A stretch of DNA of 64,000 bases from Pseudomonadota bacterium (GTDB taxonomy: Bacteria; Desulfobacterota; Desulfobulbia; Desulfobulbales; Desulfocapsaceae), in the NCBI GenBank assembly GCA_023412495.1, contig JAEYNP010000108.1, positions 62,001 to 126,000 of the forward strand, in the 5' to 3' direction. Shown in pieces: positions 17,278-27,378 of this stretch. Within the stretch, counting starts at the first letter, position 1. Each line of letters begins with the position of its first letter. The position numbers were made by a program, and so were the translations under genes. The notes below the pieces were generated by a model that saw only the letters and a program-made list of their open reading frames with translations, did not search any database and had not been told where the DNA came from.

Positions 17278-18110
17278 GATTTCACCTCATTGGTAGGGGG
17301 TTGGGGGGGAAAATCAAAGAGGTCGTTCCGGCTATCTGGACGGACAAGCCCCCTCCCGCGGCGATCCGTGCGACTTGGCCGGGAACAGGGTAATAATAAG
17401 ATGGCGGTACAGGGAATTAGGCAAACGAATGTAAACCGCTTTCTTTACCCAATTCCATGACCGTACAATAAGGCAGGACACCTCTTTTCGCCACCGCCTC
17501 CTAAGCAATTTTGCCACGGGAAAATACGAAAAAAGGGAACATGTTCCTGGATTCGTCTGCTTTCCGTCTCCGGAACCGACATGCCGGATGATATTATGGT
17601 CAATATGGTCAATATCTTCGTGGCCATACAGACGTGGTCGTCGACGGCGCCAAGGCCAATCTCGGTCCGACCAACTCGAAAAACTCGGTGAATTCGGCGG
17701 AGGGACTAATATCGCGGTGGGGGATTTCAAGGCGAATCTCGGCTCGACTTGCCGACTGGCAGAAACGTTACCAATATCTCCAGCGGGCGAGACCAATGTC
17801 GACGGCGGCGCCGGCCATCATGAGTTCCGTTGTTTCAGGGGTGCACTATGATGCCATGGGGAAGCCCATCTCCCCCCATAAGACTAAAAGTAGGGCTGAA
17901 AGATGGGATCTGTCGGATTATGCACTTTTTGCGATATCCGCACCATCTCAGAAAAATGCCATAGCCCGAGTGGATAAGTTGGATCGAGTGGGACCAAGTG
18001 GACTGAGTCGATCGCCTGGCAGGCGGCCGTCATGTTCATTCAGTTCACAAAGTCCAACCTGTCCACCCGGAGAAAAAAATGGCTAACCCGACAGGCTCCT
18101 AGGAAGGGGG
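17278..18110. other. 833-base gap without a convincing gene
   Basis: Open frames on both strands have low-complexity, Ser/Arg-rich translations and no ribosome sites. Two short words that look like an old repeated coding unit appear in different frames: VVDGAKANLGPT from about 17634 and AVGDFKANLGST from about 17716. A tandem ATGGTCAAT is present near 17597-17614. The stretch may hold decayed coding sequence; I see no RNA gene or terminator for the flanking minus-strand genes. Confidence 0.4.
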
Positions 18111-18887
18111 TTAGATCTCGAGGGCAATCATGGTCGACTCATCGAGCTTGCCGGAGGGTTCGAGTTTGTTGTCCTTCTGGAAGCGGATGAGGGCGGCACG
18201 GGTCTTTTTGCCCATCCGGCCGTCGATAGGACCGGGATCGTAACCTGCTTTCGCCAAAGCCTGCTGGAGTTCCCTGATGTTTATTTCCAGTTTCCACATC
18301 GGGTCGAGGTCGGGATGGCTGACCTCGTCTTCAGGAGTTGCCACCGGTGCAGGGGGCAGGCAGACGGCGGTGTTGTGGCTGGGGAAGAGGGCCATGCATT
18401 TGGCCTGACTGCTGTAAAGGTTGCCGCAGATCTTGCGGAAAAGCTCCTGACGCAGGTATGCCGCGAGGGATTCCGTGCTGCACTCCCGATCGTAGACGGC
18501 GAAATATTGCTCCCTCAGATTGGTTCGGACATTGATCGTGGTTTTTCCATGGCCGGCTGCGGTGAGCTTCACTGCATAGCTGTTTTTATAGGTCATGCCG
18601 AAGGCCGAATTCTGCTCTTTCGATGTTGCTGCAGCCTCGCCGCCATCGACCTCGACAAATTCGGTGATGATCACTCCGTTGTCCTTGTCCATGGAGCGTA
18701 CCCGTGTCTCGCCGGATATCGTCTTCAGTACCTCCTGCCAGGCCTTCTCATAGGATACGCTGAAGGTATGTTCATCGGGTGTCGTGTATTCCGCGGGAAT
18801 ATCCCGGGGAAATTTCCCCGCACAGGAAACGAGCACAAAGGCACAAGACAGGACGGCAACCGGGAAACCGAATTTTGCTAAGCTCAT
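18111..18887 (-). CDS. Lipoprotein with peptidoglycan-binding domain
   Basis: A 258-residue envelope protein. The signal peptide ends in a lipobox, FVLVSCAG, so it is likely lipid-anchored. The middle region (about 30-150) has no recognised family but conserved-looking strands around VIITEFVEVDGG. Residues from about 200 form a peptidoglycan-binding type 1 domain: IRELQQALAKAGYDPGPIDG, then GKKTRAALIRFQKDNKL. ATG 18887 is chosen because the signal peptide starts there; AAGGAG is 12 bases upstream. The frame is open to 18914. Confidence 0.85.
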   Translation of the reverse strand: MSLAKFGFPVAVLSCAFVLVSCAGKFPRDIPAEYTTPDEHTFSVSYEKAWQEVLKTISGETRVRSMDKDNGVIITEFVEVDGGEAAATSKEQNSAFGMTYKNSYAVKLTAAGHGKTTINVRTNLREQYFAVYDRECSTESLAAYLRQELFRKICGNLYSSQAKCMALFPSHNTAVCLPPAPVATPEDEVSHPDLDPMWKLEINIRELQQALAKAGYDPGPIDGRMGKKTRAALIRFQKDNKLEPSGKLDESTMIALEI

Positions 18888-18934
18888 GGAATCTGACATC
18901 TCCTTTGCAAACATGCTGAAAGTACCTGTTTTTA

Positions 18935-19753
18935 CTATCGTCTCACCAGTTCCTCAAAGAGTCGAACCAACTTTGGCTCGGCCTCCCCGGCGGTGGCGAT
19001 GATCTCGGCGATATTGACGGGCCCCAGGGCCCCCGGATAACAGAGATCGGTGATGATCGAGCAGGCGAAAACCCTGAGGCCGGCATGGACGGCGACGATT
19101 ACCTCGGGCACAGTGGACATTCCCACCGCGTCGGCGCCGAGCGCGCGAAGCATCCGGTACTCCGCCCGAGTCTCAAGGGAGGGGCCGCAGAGGCAGGCAT
19201 AGACGCCCTTCGGCTGGATCCCGATTCCGTGCCTTGCCGCGATTGCCAGCGCCTTTTCCTGCAACTCGCGGCTGTACGGCTCGAACATGTCCGGCCAGCG
19301 TTCCCCCAGTTTCGGGTCGTTCGGGCCGATCAGCGGATTGGTCCCAAGCAGGTTGAGATGGTCGTCGAGGATCATGATGTCGCCGCGGCGATAGTTTTCG
19401 TTCAGGCCGCCGGCCACGTTTGAGATGAGCAGGTCTGTTGCGCCCAGGGCCTTCATGACCCGCACAGGGAAAGTGATCTCGGCCAGGCTGTGCCCTTCGT
19501 ACAGGTGCAGCCGTCCGGCCATACAGACCACCGGCGTTCCCCCGAGAGTCCCCAGGATCAGCTTGCCAGCGTGGTGTTCGACGGTCGCCGCGGCAAAGTG
19601 CGGGATGTCGCGGTAGGGGAGTTCCGCTTCGATCTCGATCGAGTCGATCAGGCGGCCGAGGCCGGTGCCGAGGATGATGCCGGCGGTGGGCTGAATATCG
19701 GTGTTTTTTTTTATAAAATCAGCGACTTCGCGTATCTTGTCTTGAAGGGTCAT
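18935..19753 (-). CDS. Purine nucleoside phosphorylase (trimeric type)
   Basis: A 272-residue cytosolic enzyme that cleaves purine nucleosides with phosphate in the salvage pathway. Family signatures are GIILGTGLGRL at the N-terminus, the phosphate-site MAGRLHLYEGH, SNVAGGLNENYRRGDIMIL, the substrate-site GPSLETRAEYRMLRALGAD, and the base-binding VGMSTVPEVIVA. Length and motifs fit the low-molecular-mass PNP class active on inosine and guanosine. Confidence 0.95.
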   Translation of the reverse strand: MTLQDKIREVADFIKKNTDIQPTAGIILGTGLGRLIDSIEIEAELPYRDIPHFAAATVEHHAGKLILGTLGGTPVVCMAGRLHLYEGHSLAEITFPVRVMKALGATDLLISNVAGGLNENYRRGDIMILDDHLNLLGTNPLIGPNDPKLGERWPDMFEPYSRELQEKALAIAARHGIGIQPKGVYACLCGPSLETRAEYRMLRALGADAVGMSTVPEVIVAVHAGLRVFACSIITDLCYPGALGPVNIAEIIATAGEAEPKLVRLFEELVRR

Positions 19754-19775
19754 TGAAGATCATGGAATGGTTGAG

Positions 19776-19810
19776 AAAAAAGGACCGGCCCCACCGATGG
19801 CGGGGCCGGT
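19776..19810 (-). terminator. Rho-independent terminator after the thiolase gene
   Basis: ACCGGCCCC (19784-19792) pairs with GGGGCCGGT (19802-19810). Read on the minus strand the stem is followed by CCTTTTTT. It ends the thiolase transcript before the PNP gene. Confidence 0.87.
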
Positions 19811-19837
19811 AAGCTCGATCATCATGGAAGGAAAGAA

Positions 19838-21130
19838 TTATCCGACTCGTTCGGCGATCATGGCCATGCCCATACCGCCGCCGATGCACATGCTGAAGAG
19901 GCCGCGCTGCAGATTGTCGCGCTGCATCAGGTGCATGCCGGAGACCAGCTGGCGGGCGCCGGTGCAGCCGATGGGGTGGCCGATGGAGATGCCGCTGCCT
20001 ACCAGGTTCGGCTTGTCGACCGGGATCTTCAATTCCCGCATGCAGCTGATGGCCTGGGCGGCGAAGGCCTCGTTCAGTTCGATCATGTCGATGTCGCCGA
20101 TGGCCATGCCGGCCTTCTTCATGGCGGTGCGGATGGCCGGGACCGGGCCGAGGCCCATGTAAGCCGGATCGAGGCCGCCGGAGGCGAAGCTCTTGATCTC
20201 GAGGATCGGGGTGAGCCCCAGTTCCCTGGCCTTGGAGGCGGACATGAGCAGCACCGCGGCCGCCGCATCGTTGATGCCTGAGGCGTTGCCGGCGGTAACC
20301 GTGCCGTCCTTCTTGAAGACCGGACGCAGGCGGCCCATCTTGTCCATATTGGTCTCCATCGGCCGCTCGTCGGTATCGACGATGACCTCGCCCTGGCGGG
20401 TTTTCAGGACGATCGGGACTATCTCCTCCTTGAAATGCCCGGAGGAGATAGCCTTCCTGGCCCGGTCGTGGCTGAGCACGCTCAGCTCATCCTGCTCGGT
20501 GCGGCTGATGTCGTATTTGGCGATGATGTTTTCGGCGGTGATTCCCATGTGGTAGCCGTAAAAGATCTCGTAGAGACCGTCGAAGACCATCAGGTCGGTG
20601 ACATCGCCCCTGCCCGTCACCTCCATGCGGTATCCCCAGCGGGCCTTGGGCAGCGCCATAGGCACCAGGGACATGTTTTCCATGCCGCCTGCGATGATCG
20701 CCTCGGCCTGACCGGCCATGATCGAGGTGGCCGCCAGGGTGATGGCCTTGAGACCCGAACCGCAGACCTTATTGACGGTGAAGGCGGAAGTCTCCTTGGG
20801 GATGCCGGCCCGGATCATCGCCTGGCGGGCTGGATTCTGGCCCTGGCCGGCCTGCAGGACGTTACCCATGATCACTTCATCGATGGCGAGGGGTATCGCG
20901 CCCTTATCCCAGTCATCGGCATCCTTTTCCAGCTGGATCTGCCCCTGGTCGTGCAATTTATCCGGTTTGCCGACTTCCATCGCATCGTTCAGTGTTGGTC
21001 GGATATTCTTTCGTTTCAGGACTTCCTTAATGACGGTTGCCCCCAGTTCTATGGCCGGCACATCCTTGAGCGATCCGCCGAAATTGCCGACGGCGGTGCG
21101 AACACCGCTTACCACAACGACTCGTTCCAT
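19838..21130 (-). CDS. Acetyl-CoA acetyltransferase (thiolase) with N-terminal insertion
   Basis: A thiolase that joins or cleaves acetyl-CoA/acetoacetyl-CoA. The nucleophile is C123 in VNKVCGSGLKAI; the other catalytic parts are NEAFAAQA, IGHPIGCTGARQ and the second Cys in MCIGGGMGMA. At 430 residues it is about 37 longer than the usual ~393. The excess lies between KRKNIRP and IDEVIMGN (about residues 46-82), a charged segment including DQGQIQLEKDADDWDKGA. That region is a loop near the active-site entrance in known thiolases. Confidence 0.94.
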   Translation of the reverse strand: MERVVVVSGVRTAVGNFGGSLKDVPAIELGATVIKEVLKRKNIRPTLNDAMEVGKPDKLHDQGQIQLEKDADDWDKGAIPLAIDEVIMGNVLQAGQGQNPARQAMIRAGIPKETSAFTVNKVCGSGLKAITLAATSIMAGQAEAIIAGGMENMSLVPMALPKARWGYRMEVTGRGDVTDLMVFDGLYEIFYGYHMGITAENIIAKYDISRTEQDELSVLSHDRARKAISSGHFKEEIVPIVLKTRQGEVIVDTDERPMETNMDKMGRLRPVFKKDGTVTAGNASGINDAAAAVLLMSASKARELGLTPILEIKSFASGGLDPAYMGLGPVPAIRTAMKKAGMAIGDIDMIELNEAFAAQAISCMRELKIPVDKPNLVGSGISIGHPIGCTGARQLVSGMHLMQRDNLQRGLFSMCIGGGMGMAMIAERVG

Positions 21131-21174
21131 AGTATTCTCCTCATATCTTATGTTGTTGACGTGAATGTAGATGG

Positions 21175-21843
21175 TTGGGCAGCCCTGTCTCAGGGCTATT
21201 CATGACCAGGGCCGAGCCATCCCCGGGAACCTTCCCGGCCGAAACGGTGGCCCCTGACGTTTACGCAACCATCAAAGGTGCATTGTACCGGATGACTGGG
21301 GAGAGCGAAAGGTTAATCCTGCACCTCGGCATGCCATGGCATCGTCCCCATTTCGCCATACAGCCTTGCACCGCGGAGACTCTCTGGCGGGCCTATGGTG
21401 AGATGCTGCCTGCCGGTGCCCTCCACGGGCTGAAGATCATAGCGGTTGCGGTTGTGGCCCAGGCGGTCTGGGGTATGGCGAAAAGTCTGTGTACGGATGT
21501 GCTGCGGGTGACGATTATGGCCGCGGCCACCTGCGCCGTCCTGGTGTTTCCGACTGCCCAGGGCCAGATTGCCGTCATCGTTGTGGCGGCCATCCTTGGC
21601 CTTCTCCTGTTCAGGCCCGCGGAGCTTGTCGGGCAAGACTCCTTGCCACTCAAGGTCCGCAGGCGCACCGGCGGCCTTTTCCTGGCCGCCCTTTATATCC
21701 CCGTCTGGACCATTGCCATTCAAAAGCCCCAGGATTTCGGGCTCGGCCTGGCAGCCTTTGTCGCCCTGCTATTCTGGAAGCTGCCGCCCTGGTTGGTGGT
21801 GATGGGAACAGGTGCGGTGGGATGGTTGGTTGCAGCGTACTGA
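21175..21843 (+). pseudogene. Chromate transporter (ChrA) remnant
   Basis: The 222-codon frame matches ChrA-type chromate permeases only in part. GALHGLKIIAVAVVAQAVWG and the following two helices resemble the later half of a ChrA module, and FWKLPPWLVVMGTGAVGWL matches the typical module end. The N-terminal signature (FGGPAGQIA type) and at least half of a ~400-residue ChrA are absent. The first ~70 codons do not resemble a transporter, and the start codon is only TTG. It is most simply a decayed, internally deleted gene. Confidence 0.55.
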
Positions 21844-21941
21844 GGGGGTAGGGTGCCTCCGGTTGACTGGCGGTCAAGGTCGAGCTATCAGTTTGAAGAA
21901 AAGGAAACACTTCTGCGTTGTTCTTCTTGGAGGATAAAATC

Positions 21942-22898
21942 ATGGCTGATGTCAATCCCCGCATCAGGGAGTGGCTTGACAAATACAATGCGGCCGTGGC
22001 CGTCTGGTCGGCAAAGGGTTTTGAGTTGACCCCCGAATATGCAAGGGACGGCATGGCCATCCTGACCCGGACGATGGTGACCGAAATCCCGCAGGTGCCT
22101 GTCGTGATCGACGGGAAAGTTGAAGGCCCCGGCCCGCCGGTGCCGGTCAGGGTCTATCATCCCGAACCCGACCGGGCTCTGCCGGTGTTGGTGTATCTGC
22201 ATGGCGGCGGGCATATGACCGGGAGCGTCGCGGTCTATGATCCTATTTGCCGGAAGATCGCCCTGGCCACCCGCCATGTGGTGGTGACGGTGGAATATCG
22301 CCTGGCGCCCGAAGATCCGTATCCTGCCGGGATCGCCGATGCGCGGAGAGTGGTCGAGGGCTGTGCCGAGCTCTTGCTGCGGCTGCGGCTCGATTTCGGT
22401 CCGGGACTCACCCTCGCCGGCGACAGCGCCGGCGGGGCGATGAGTGCAACGCTGGCCCACGCCCTGCAGGATTCGGCGAAACCCTTCGTCGACCATCTTA
22501 TCCTCATCTACCCGGGTCTCGACTATACCTTGAGCCAACCGTCTGTCGATGAACTCGCTGTCGGTTATCTTTTGGAAAAGGAGAAGATCCGCTGGTATTT
22601 CGATCGTTATTTCAATAGAGGCATCGACCGCCGGGACGCCTCACCGCTGTTCATGCCGGTGCGGCGGGGTTTCCCCCGGACACTGCTGATCACCGCCGGC
22701 TATTGTCCCCTACGAGACGAAGCGTTTTTCTATGGCAGGAAGTTGCGGGAAGGCGGGGTGGCTGTGGAGCATCTCCACCTCGAGGACATGATTCACGCCT
22801 TTCTGAATCTGGAAAATATAGTACCGGAGGTCTGCCGGAGGGTGTATGCGGCAATGGGCGAATTTCTCGGCGCTAAAACCCGCCTCGCTCGCCCGTAA
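21942..22898 (+). CDS. Alpha/beta hydrolase, hormone-sensitive lipase (GDXG) family
   Basis: A 318-residue esterase. The oxyanion motif is YLHGGGHMTGS and the nucleophile Ser lies in LAGDSAGGAMSA (GDSAGG). The acid is probably the Asp of PLRDEAFFYGRKL, and the base is the His of DMIHAFLNL. No signal peptide is seen. GGAGG precedes ATG 21942 by about 9 bases, so I use this start rather than the upstream ATG at 21918. It likely acts on short-chain acyl esters. Confidence 0.92.
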   Translation: MADVNPRIREWLDKYNAAVAVWSAKGFELTPEYARDGMAILTRTMVTEIPQVPVVIDGKVEGPGPPVPVRVYHPEPDRALPVLVYLHGGGHMTGSVAVYDPICRKIALATRHVVVTVEYRLAPEDPYPAGIADARRVVEGCAELLLRLRLDFGPGLTLAGDSAGGAMSATLAHALQDSAKPFVDHLILIYPGLDYTLSQPSVDELAVGYLLEKEKIRWYFDRYFNRGIDRRDASPLFMPVRRGFPRTLLITAGYCPLRDEAFFYGRKLREGGVAVEHLHLEDMIHAFLNLENIVPEVCRRVYAAMGEFLGAKTRLARP

Positions 22899-22917
22899 CT
22901 TCTTCCGACCGAGGGTG

Positions 22918-22961
22918 TCCTGCGATTGAGGACGGCACCGCCGCCGGCCTCAATCGCAGGA
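22918..22961. terminator. Strong hairpin between converging genes
   Basis: A perfect 14-bp stem, TCCTGCGATTGAGG (22918-22931) with CCTCAATCGCAGGA (22948-22961) and a 16-base loop, separates the esterase from the convergent stress-protein gene. There is no T tract, so it may work as a transcript-end stabiliser or Rho-related stop. Confidence 0.6.
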
Positions 22962-22974
22962 TTCTTGGGATAAG

Positions 22975-23367
22975 TTACTTGACCGAGACGACCGGGCAAT
23001 GCGCCTTCAGGATGACGTATTGGGCGGTCGATCCGAACAGGATCTTGCCCATTTTCGACCGGCTCTTCACTCCGATGATGATTTCGCTGCAATCATTGTC
23101 GCGGGCAAAAGTCACCACGTCCTCACCCGGAGTCATGCCCCGCACCAGCAGATGGGTCTCTGCGGAGATACCTCTATCGGAGAGAACCTTTTTAGCAGCC
23201 TCCAGGGCCTCTTCGGCTTCGTTTGCCTGTTCCGTCGTCGTTCTGTCGCCGCCGGGCAGGGATGTTATCAACTGGACTTCGGCCCCAAAGGACTTGGCGT
23301 GTTGTGCCGCAAGTTCCAGCAGGTCTTTGCCGACGTTCGAACCTCGATAGGCTACCAGGATTTTCAT
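22975..23367 (-). CDS. Universal stress protein (UspA family)
   Basis: A 130-residue single Usp domain. The N-terminal ILVAYRGSN carries the first strand, and the ATP-binding pattern GVKSRSKMGKILFGSTAQYV (G-x2-..-G-x8-GS) is present near the C-terminus, which ends in CPVVSVK. It is therefore probably an ATP-binding Usp. Its expression is usually stress or starvation induced. Confidence 0.92.
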   Translation of the reverse strand: MKILVAYRGSNVGKDLLELAAQHAKSFGAEVQLITSLPGGDRTTTEQANEAEEALEAAKKVLSDRGISAETHLLVRGMTPGEDVVTFARDNDCSEIIIGVKSRSKMGKILFGSTAQYVILKAHCPVVSVK

Positions 23368-23560
23368 GTTCTCTTACCTCCGGAGTGGGAATCGGTTATG
23401 GAAATGGAATGTATACAATTTTGGCAGAAATTCAAGCGTACCGGCAAGTATTATCATCATCCGCACCATGTAAAGGAAGAAATTCTCCCCTCCGTATTTT
23501 ATTATTTGATATTCATTCTCCGAAGCGGTTAAATGGAACATATCAAATCGTTAGGGGCGA

Positions 23561-25858
23561 ATGGAAGAGCAACGATATATATTCCTGCGCAGCACATTGG
23601 AGCAGATAGGCTTATCGACTGTGGCGTTTGCGGAAGATGCCCGTATTGCTTTCTGCACCGACTGCTGTGCGTCCCTCCTCGGGCTGCCGGCGGAGCAACT
23701 CGTCGGCCGGAGGCTGGCCAACCTCGGTCAAGTGGTCGATAGCGAGGGGCTACCGATACAGGGCGCGAGCTTTCCCCTCAACCGGGCGAACAAGGACGGT
23801 TCAGCGCATAAATTCACCTTCGGGCTGCAGGCGCCATCCCGACAGACCACCCGTTGGTTCAGCGCCACCCTGAAGACCGCGAAGGAAACCTTTCACACTT
23901 CGAGTCTGGCTTTTCTCACGCTCACCGAGGTGACCGGGCTTTTTCAGGAAAGGCTGGTCAATCGCCAGATCTTTCAGGCCAAGAGCGAATGGGAAACCAC
24001 TGTCGACGCCCTGCAGGATATCGTGACCATCCAGGACAGGGAGTTGCGGGTCGTCAGGGCCAACAAGGCGGCGCACGCGCTGTTCGGCTACGGCCTGGGG
24101 GAAATGAAGGGCAAGAAATGCTACGAGCTGTTTCTCGGCAGAAAAATGCCCTGCCCGAAATGCCCTCTGGTAAAGGAAGCAGCGGTAGAGCCGCAGGTTA
24201 ATACTGTCTACCATCCGGCTTTCGACCGGATGTACCGGGTTTCTTCCTTTCCCATATTTGCCGAAAACGGCGAAATGCATCTGCTGGTCCACGTCGCAAG
24301 GGACGTGACTCAGTTTCTCCGCAACGAAGAGGAAAAGAACCGGTTGATGGCGGCCATCGAGCAGGCCTCCGAGGCGGTGATGATTTCGGATAGTCACGGC
24401 GTCATCCAGTACGTCAATCCCGCCTTTGAAAACAGTACGGGCTACAGCCGGGCCGAGGCGCTCGGCTGCAATGCCAACATCCTGAAGAGCGGGGTCCATG
24501 ACCGGCAGTTTTATGAGGAGATGTGGCAGACCCTGCTCCGCGGGCAGGTGTGGCGGGGGCGTCTGACCAATCGCCGTAAGAACGGCACCCTGCTGAAGGA
24601 GGATGCGACCATCTCTCCCGTCCTCGACCGTGCCGGCAAAATCATCAACTACGTAGCCCTGAAACGGGATGTCACCCGGGAAGAGCAACTCGAACAGCAG
24701 CTCCACCAGGGCATGAAGATGGAGGCCCTGGGCACGCTTGCCGGAGGCATCGCCCACGATTTCAACAACATTCTTGCGGCGATGATCGGCTACGGCGAGA
24801 TGGCCAGGAGCCGACTGCCCGCGGACCATCCTGCCCGGAAGGATATCGACCAGGTGCTGGCCGGCGGGGACCGGGCGGTGGATCTGGTGAGGCAGATCCT
24901 GACCTTCGCGAGACAGGAGAGTTACGGCCAGTTCCGGCTGTTCAAGCTGCAGTATATAGTCCGGGAGGTCGTCAAGCTGCTTCGTCCGTCGCTGCCGTCC
25001 ACCATCGAGCTGGTGCACGAAATCGACAATTCCTGCCGTTCGATTTACGCCGACCCGGGCCAGCTCTACCAGGTACTCATGAATCTCTGCACTAATGCCA
25101 GGCAGTCGATCGGCGAGGACCACGGCCGGATCATCATCAGACTCTGCGAACGGCGGGTGCATGAAGGCTCCGCACGCTTCGGCGGCGATGCCGGGGAAAC
25201 CGGTTCTTTTCTTGACCTTGAGGTTACGGACAGCGGTTGCGGTATCGAAGAGAAGGATCTGGCCAGAATCTTCGATCCTTTTTATACCACCAAGAAGAAC
25301 GAACAGGGCACCGGTCTCGGCCTCGCCGTGGTGCACGGCATCATCAAGAGACATAAGGGCGAGATCGAGGTTGACAGCCGGATCGGGGTCGGAACCTCCT
25401 TCCATGTTTATCTGGCGGTGGACGGGCGCGAGGTGGATGCCGCGGAAAAAAGGGAACGGCTGGTCAGCGGCGGCAGCGAGAGGATCATCGTGGTTGACGA
25501 CGAAGTGCAGGTTGCCGAGGTACTGAGACGTATCCTGGAAGCAGCAGGGTACCGGGTGACGACTTTCCATGACAGCATCTCCGCGGTGAAAAAGTTCCGG
25601 GAGGATCCGGATTGCTGCGACCTGGTGCTCACCGACATGCTGATGCCCGGCATGACCGGAGCGGAACTGGCCAGGGAATGTCTCGCCCTGCGTCCAGGGC
25701 TGCCGATCATCATGCTCACCGGTCACAGCGATACCTTCGATGCGCACCGGGCCGAAGCGATAGGCATAAAGGAACTACTGCAGAAGCCGGTGAGGGGTGA
25801 TAAGCTGCAGCAAATCGTGCGGAGGGTGCTTGAAGATGGCGAAGATACTGATCGTTGA
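23561..25858 (+). CDS. PAS hybrid sensor histidine kinase
   Basis: A 765-residue soluble kinase. PAS domains lie at about 10-120, 140-255 and 262-385. HisKA has the phospho-acceptor H399 in [15 protein letters not shown], followed by a HATPase domain ([22 protein letters not shown]). A receiver at about 640-760 has its Asp in [16 protein letters not shown]2 carries [19 protein letters not shown] (C187, C198, C201), akin to the cysteine cluster of the receptor gene at 29561. No membrane helix. It overlaps the NtrC-type regulator gene by 23 bases, so that is its probable partner. Confidence 0.93.
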   Translation: MEEQRYIFLRSTLEQIGLSTVAFAEDARIAFCTDCCASLLGLPAEQLVGRRLANLGQVVDSEGLPIQGASFPLNRANKDGSAHKFTFGLQAPSRQTTRWFSATLKTAKETFHTSSLAFLTLTEVTGLFQERLVNRQIFQAKSEWETTVDALQDIVTIQDRELRVVRANKAAHALFGYGLGEMKGKKCYELFLGRKMPCPKCPLVKEAAVEPQVNTVYHPAFDRMYRVSSFPIFAENGEMHLLVHVARDVTQFLRNEEEKNRLMAAIEQASEAVMISDSHGVIQYVNPAFENSTGYSRAEALGCNANILKSGVHDRQFYEEMWQTLLRGQVWRGRLTNRRKNGTLLKEDATISPVLDRAGKIINYVALKRDVTREEQLEQQLHQGMKMEALGTLAGGIAHDFNNILAAMIGYGEMARSRLPADHPARKDIDQVLAGGDRAVDLVRQILTFARQESYGQFRLFKLQYIVREVVKLLRPSLPSTIELVHEIDNSCRSIYADPGQLYQVLMNLCTNARQSIGEDHGRIIIRLCERRVHEGSARFGGDAGETGSFLDLEVTDSGCGIEEKDLARIFDPFYTTKKNEQGTGLGLAVVHGIIKRHKGEIEVDSRIGVGTSFHVYLAVDGREVDAAEKRERLVSGGSERIIVVDDEVQVAEVLRRILEAAGYRVTTFHDSISAVKKFREDPDCCDLVLTDMLMPGMTGAELARECLALRPGLPIIMLTGHSDTFDAHRAEAIGIKELLQKPVRGDKLQQIVRRVLEDGEDTDR

Positions 25859-27224
25859 CGACGATCCCCTCCTCATCCAGATGCTGGCCGAGCAGCTGCA
25901 GGAGGACGGCCATCAAACGGCGTCTGCCCGCGATCTGCGGCAAGGAATGGACCTGCTCCGGCAGTGGGCGGCAGACGTGGTGCTGCTTGACGTCCAGTTG
26001 CCGGACGGCAACGGTCTTGAGCATATTCCAACGATAGTATCTTTTGCGTCCCGCCCCGAGGTGATCATCATCACCGGGCAGGGAGAGGCCGACGGGGCGG
26101 AAAAGGCGGTATTGAGCGGAGCCTGGAGCTATATCGAAAAACCCTACGTCATTCGCGAATTGCCCCTGCAACTGAGCCGGGTCCTGCAGTATCGCCGGGA
26201 AAAGCTGAAGGTGGCGACGGTCCCGGTTGCCCTGAAACGTGAGCGGATCGTCGGCAACAGCCCTGTCATCCGCCGGTGCCTGGACCAGGTGGCCAGGGCC
26301 GCCGCCTCCAACGTCAGCGTCCTGGTGACCGGCGCCACCGGTACCGGCAAGGAGCTTTTTGCCCGGGCGATCCATGAAAACAGCGCCAGGTCCGGCAAAA
26401 ATTTTGTTGTGGTCGACTGTGCCGCCCTGCCAGAGACGCTTATCGAAAGCACCCTGTTCGGCCACGTCAAGGGTGCCTTCACCGGCGCCGACTGCGCCCA
26501 GGACGGTCTGGTCAAGCATGCACATCTCGGCACCCTGTTCCTGGATGAAGTGGGAGAACTGCCGCTCCCTATCCAGAAAACCTTCCTCCGCCTCCTGCAG
26601 GAGCACGAGTACCGCCCGGTCGGCTCGACCGGGCAACAGTACAGTGACTTCCGGGTGGTCGCCGCCACCAACCGCAATCTGGATGATTGCGTGGCAAGGG
26701 GTACCTTTCGGGAGGATCTGCTGTTTCGGCTGCAGGCCTTCGGCATCGATCTGCCGGAACTGCGGTCCCGCAAGGAAGATATCCCCGAGCTGGTATTGCA
26801 TTGCATCAAAAGACTCTGCCAACGGTACGGTATGGAGATAAAGGGCGTCGCCGGCGATTTCATCGACACTCTCTCGGTCTACGACTGGCCGGGCAATGTT
26901 CGGGAGCTGTACCAGGCCATCGAGCAGGTTTTCACCAATCCGTTTCTTGGTCCCACCTGCTTTGCCATCCATCTGCCGGAAAAATTCCGGGTGCAGCAGG
27001 CCCGGGCCGGGGTGAGGACGCAAGCCGGCGAGGCGGCCGGTGTCAGGCAGACCCCCGAATCCCTGCCGACCTGGGCCGCCTACAAAAATACCTGTGAACG
27101 GGATTACCTGCGCAGGTTGAAGACGGCGGCGGGCGGCAACGTCACCGAAGCGGCTCGGCTCTCCGGGATCTCGCGCACCAGGCTCTATCAGCTCCTGGCC
27201 AAGTATCATATGGATTTTTCCTGA
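25836..27224 (+). CDS. NtrC-family sigma-54-dependent response regulator
   Basis: A 462-residue activator of RpoN promoters. The receiver domain has D8-D9-D10 and phosphorylation site D52 (VVLLDVQLPDG). The AAA+ domain has Walker A GATGTGKE, the sigma-54-contacting loop GAFTGAD, and Walker B LFLDEVGELPL. A Fis-type HTH ends the protein (NVTEAARLSGISRTRLYQLL). ATG 25836 is favoured: GGAGGG lies 9 bases upstream and it begins the conserved [10 protein letters not shown]. It probably acts on the sigma-54 promoter at 27379. Confidence 0.95.
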   Translation: MAKILIVDDDPLLIQMLAEQLQEDGHQTASARDLRQGMDLLRQWAADVVLLDVQLPDGNGLEHIPTIVSFASRPEVIIITGQGEADGAEKAVLSGAWSYIEKPYVIRELPLQLSRVLQYRREKLKVATVPVALKRERIVGNSPVIRRCLDQVARAAASNVSVLVTGATGTGKELFARAIHENSARSGKNFVVVDCAALPETLIESTLFGHVKGAFTGADCAQDGLVKHAHLGTLFLDEVGELPLPIQKTFLRLLQEHEYRPVGSTGQQYSDFRVVAATNRNLDDCVARGTFREDLLFRLQAFGIDLPELRSRKEDIPELVLHCIKRLCQRYGMEIKGVAGDFIDTLSVYDWPGNVRELYQAIEQVFTNPFLGPTCFAIHLPEKFRVQQARAGVRTQAGEAAGVRQTPESLPTWAAYKNTCERDYLRRLKTAAGGNVTEAARLSGISRTRLYQLLAKYHMDFS

Positions 27225-27237
27225 TACTCCCCCCTTT

Positions 27238-27278
27238 ACTGTCAAGGATAGCGTACGCTGTTCACTTTTGTTGACAGT
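27238..27278. promoter_or_regulatory. Candidate enhancer for the sigma-54 promoter
   Basis: ACTGTCAA (27238-27245) and TTGACAGT (27271-27278) form an inverted repeat, with a perfect AGCGTACGCT palindrome (27250-27259) between them. It lies about 100-140 bases upstream of the -24/-12 element, the usual place for an NtrC-type binding site, and follows the regulator gene. Without a T tract it is less likely to be a terminator. Confidence 0.45.
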
Positions 27279-27378
27279 TTCTTCCTCCTTCCCGCTGTCT
27301 CACCCTTCTTGGACGAGGCCTTGAAGGCTTACAGAAAGCAGACATTATTTTTCCGGCATGCGCCAAGCGTGCCGGATG

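Noticed and set aside
17634..18086. 150-codon plus-strand frame in the gap after the alcohol dehydrogenase operon
   Set aside because: Translation is Ser/Arg/Pro-rich with no ribosome site and no family; treated as non-coding or decayed.
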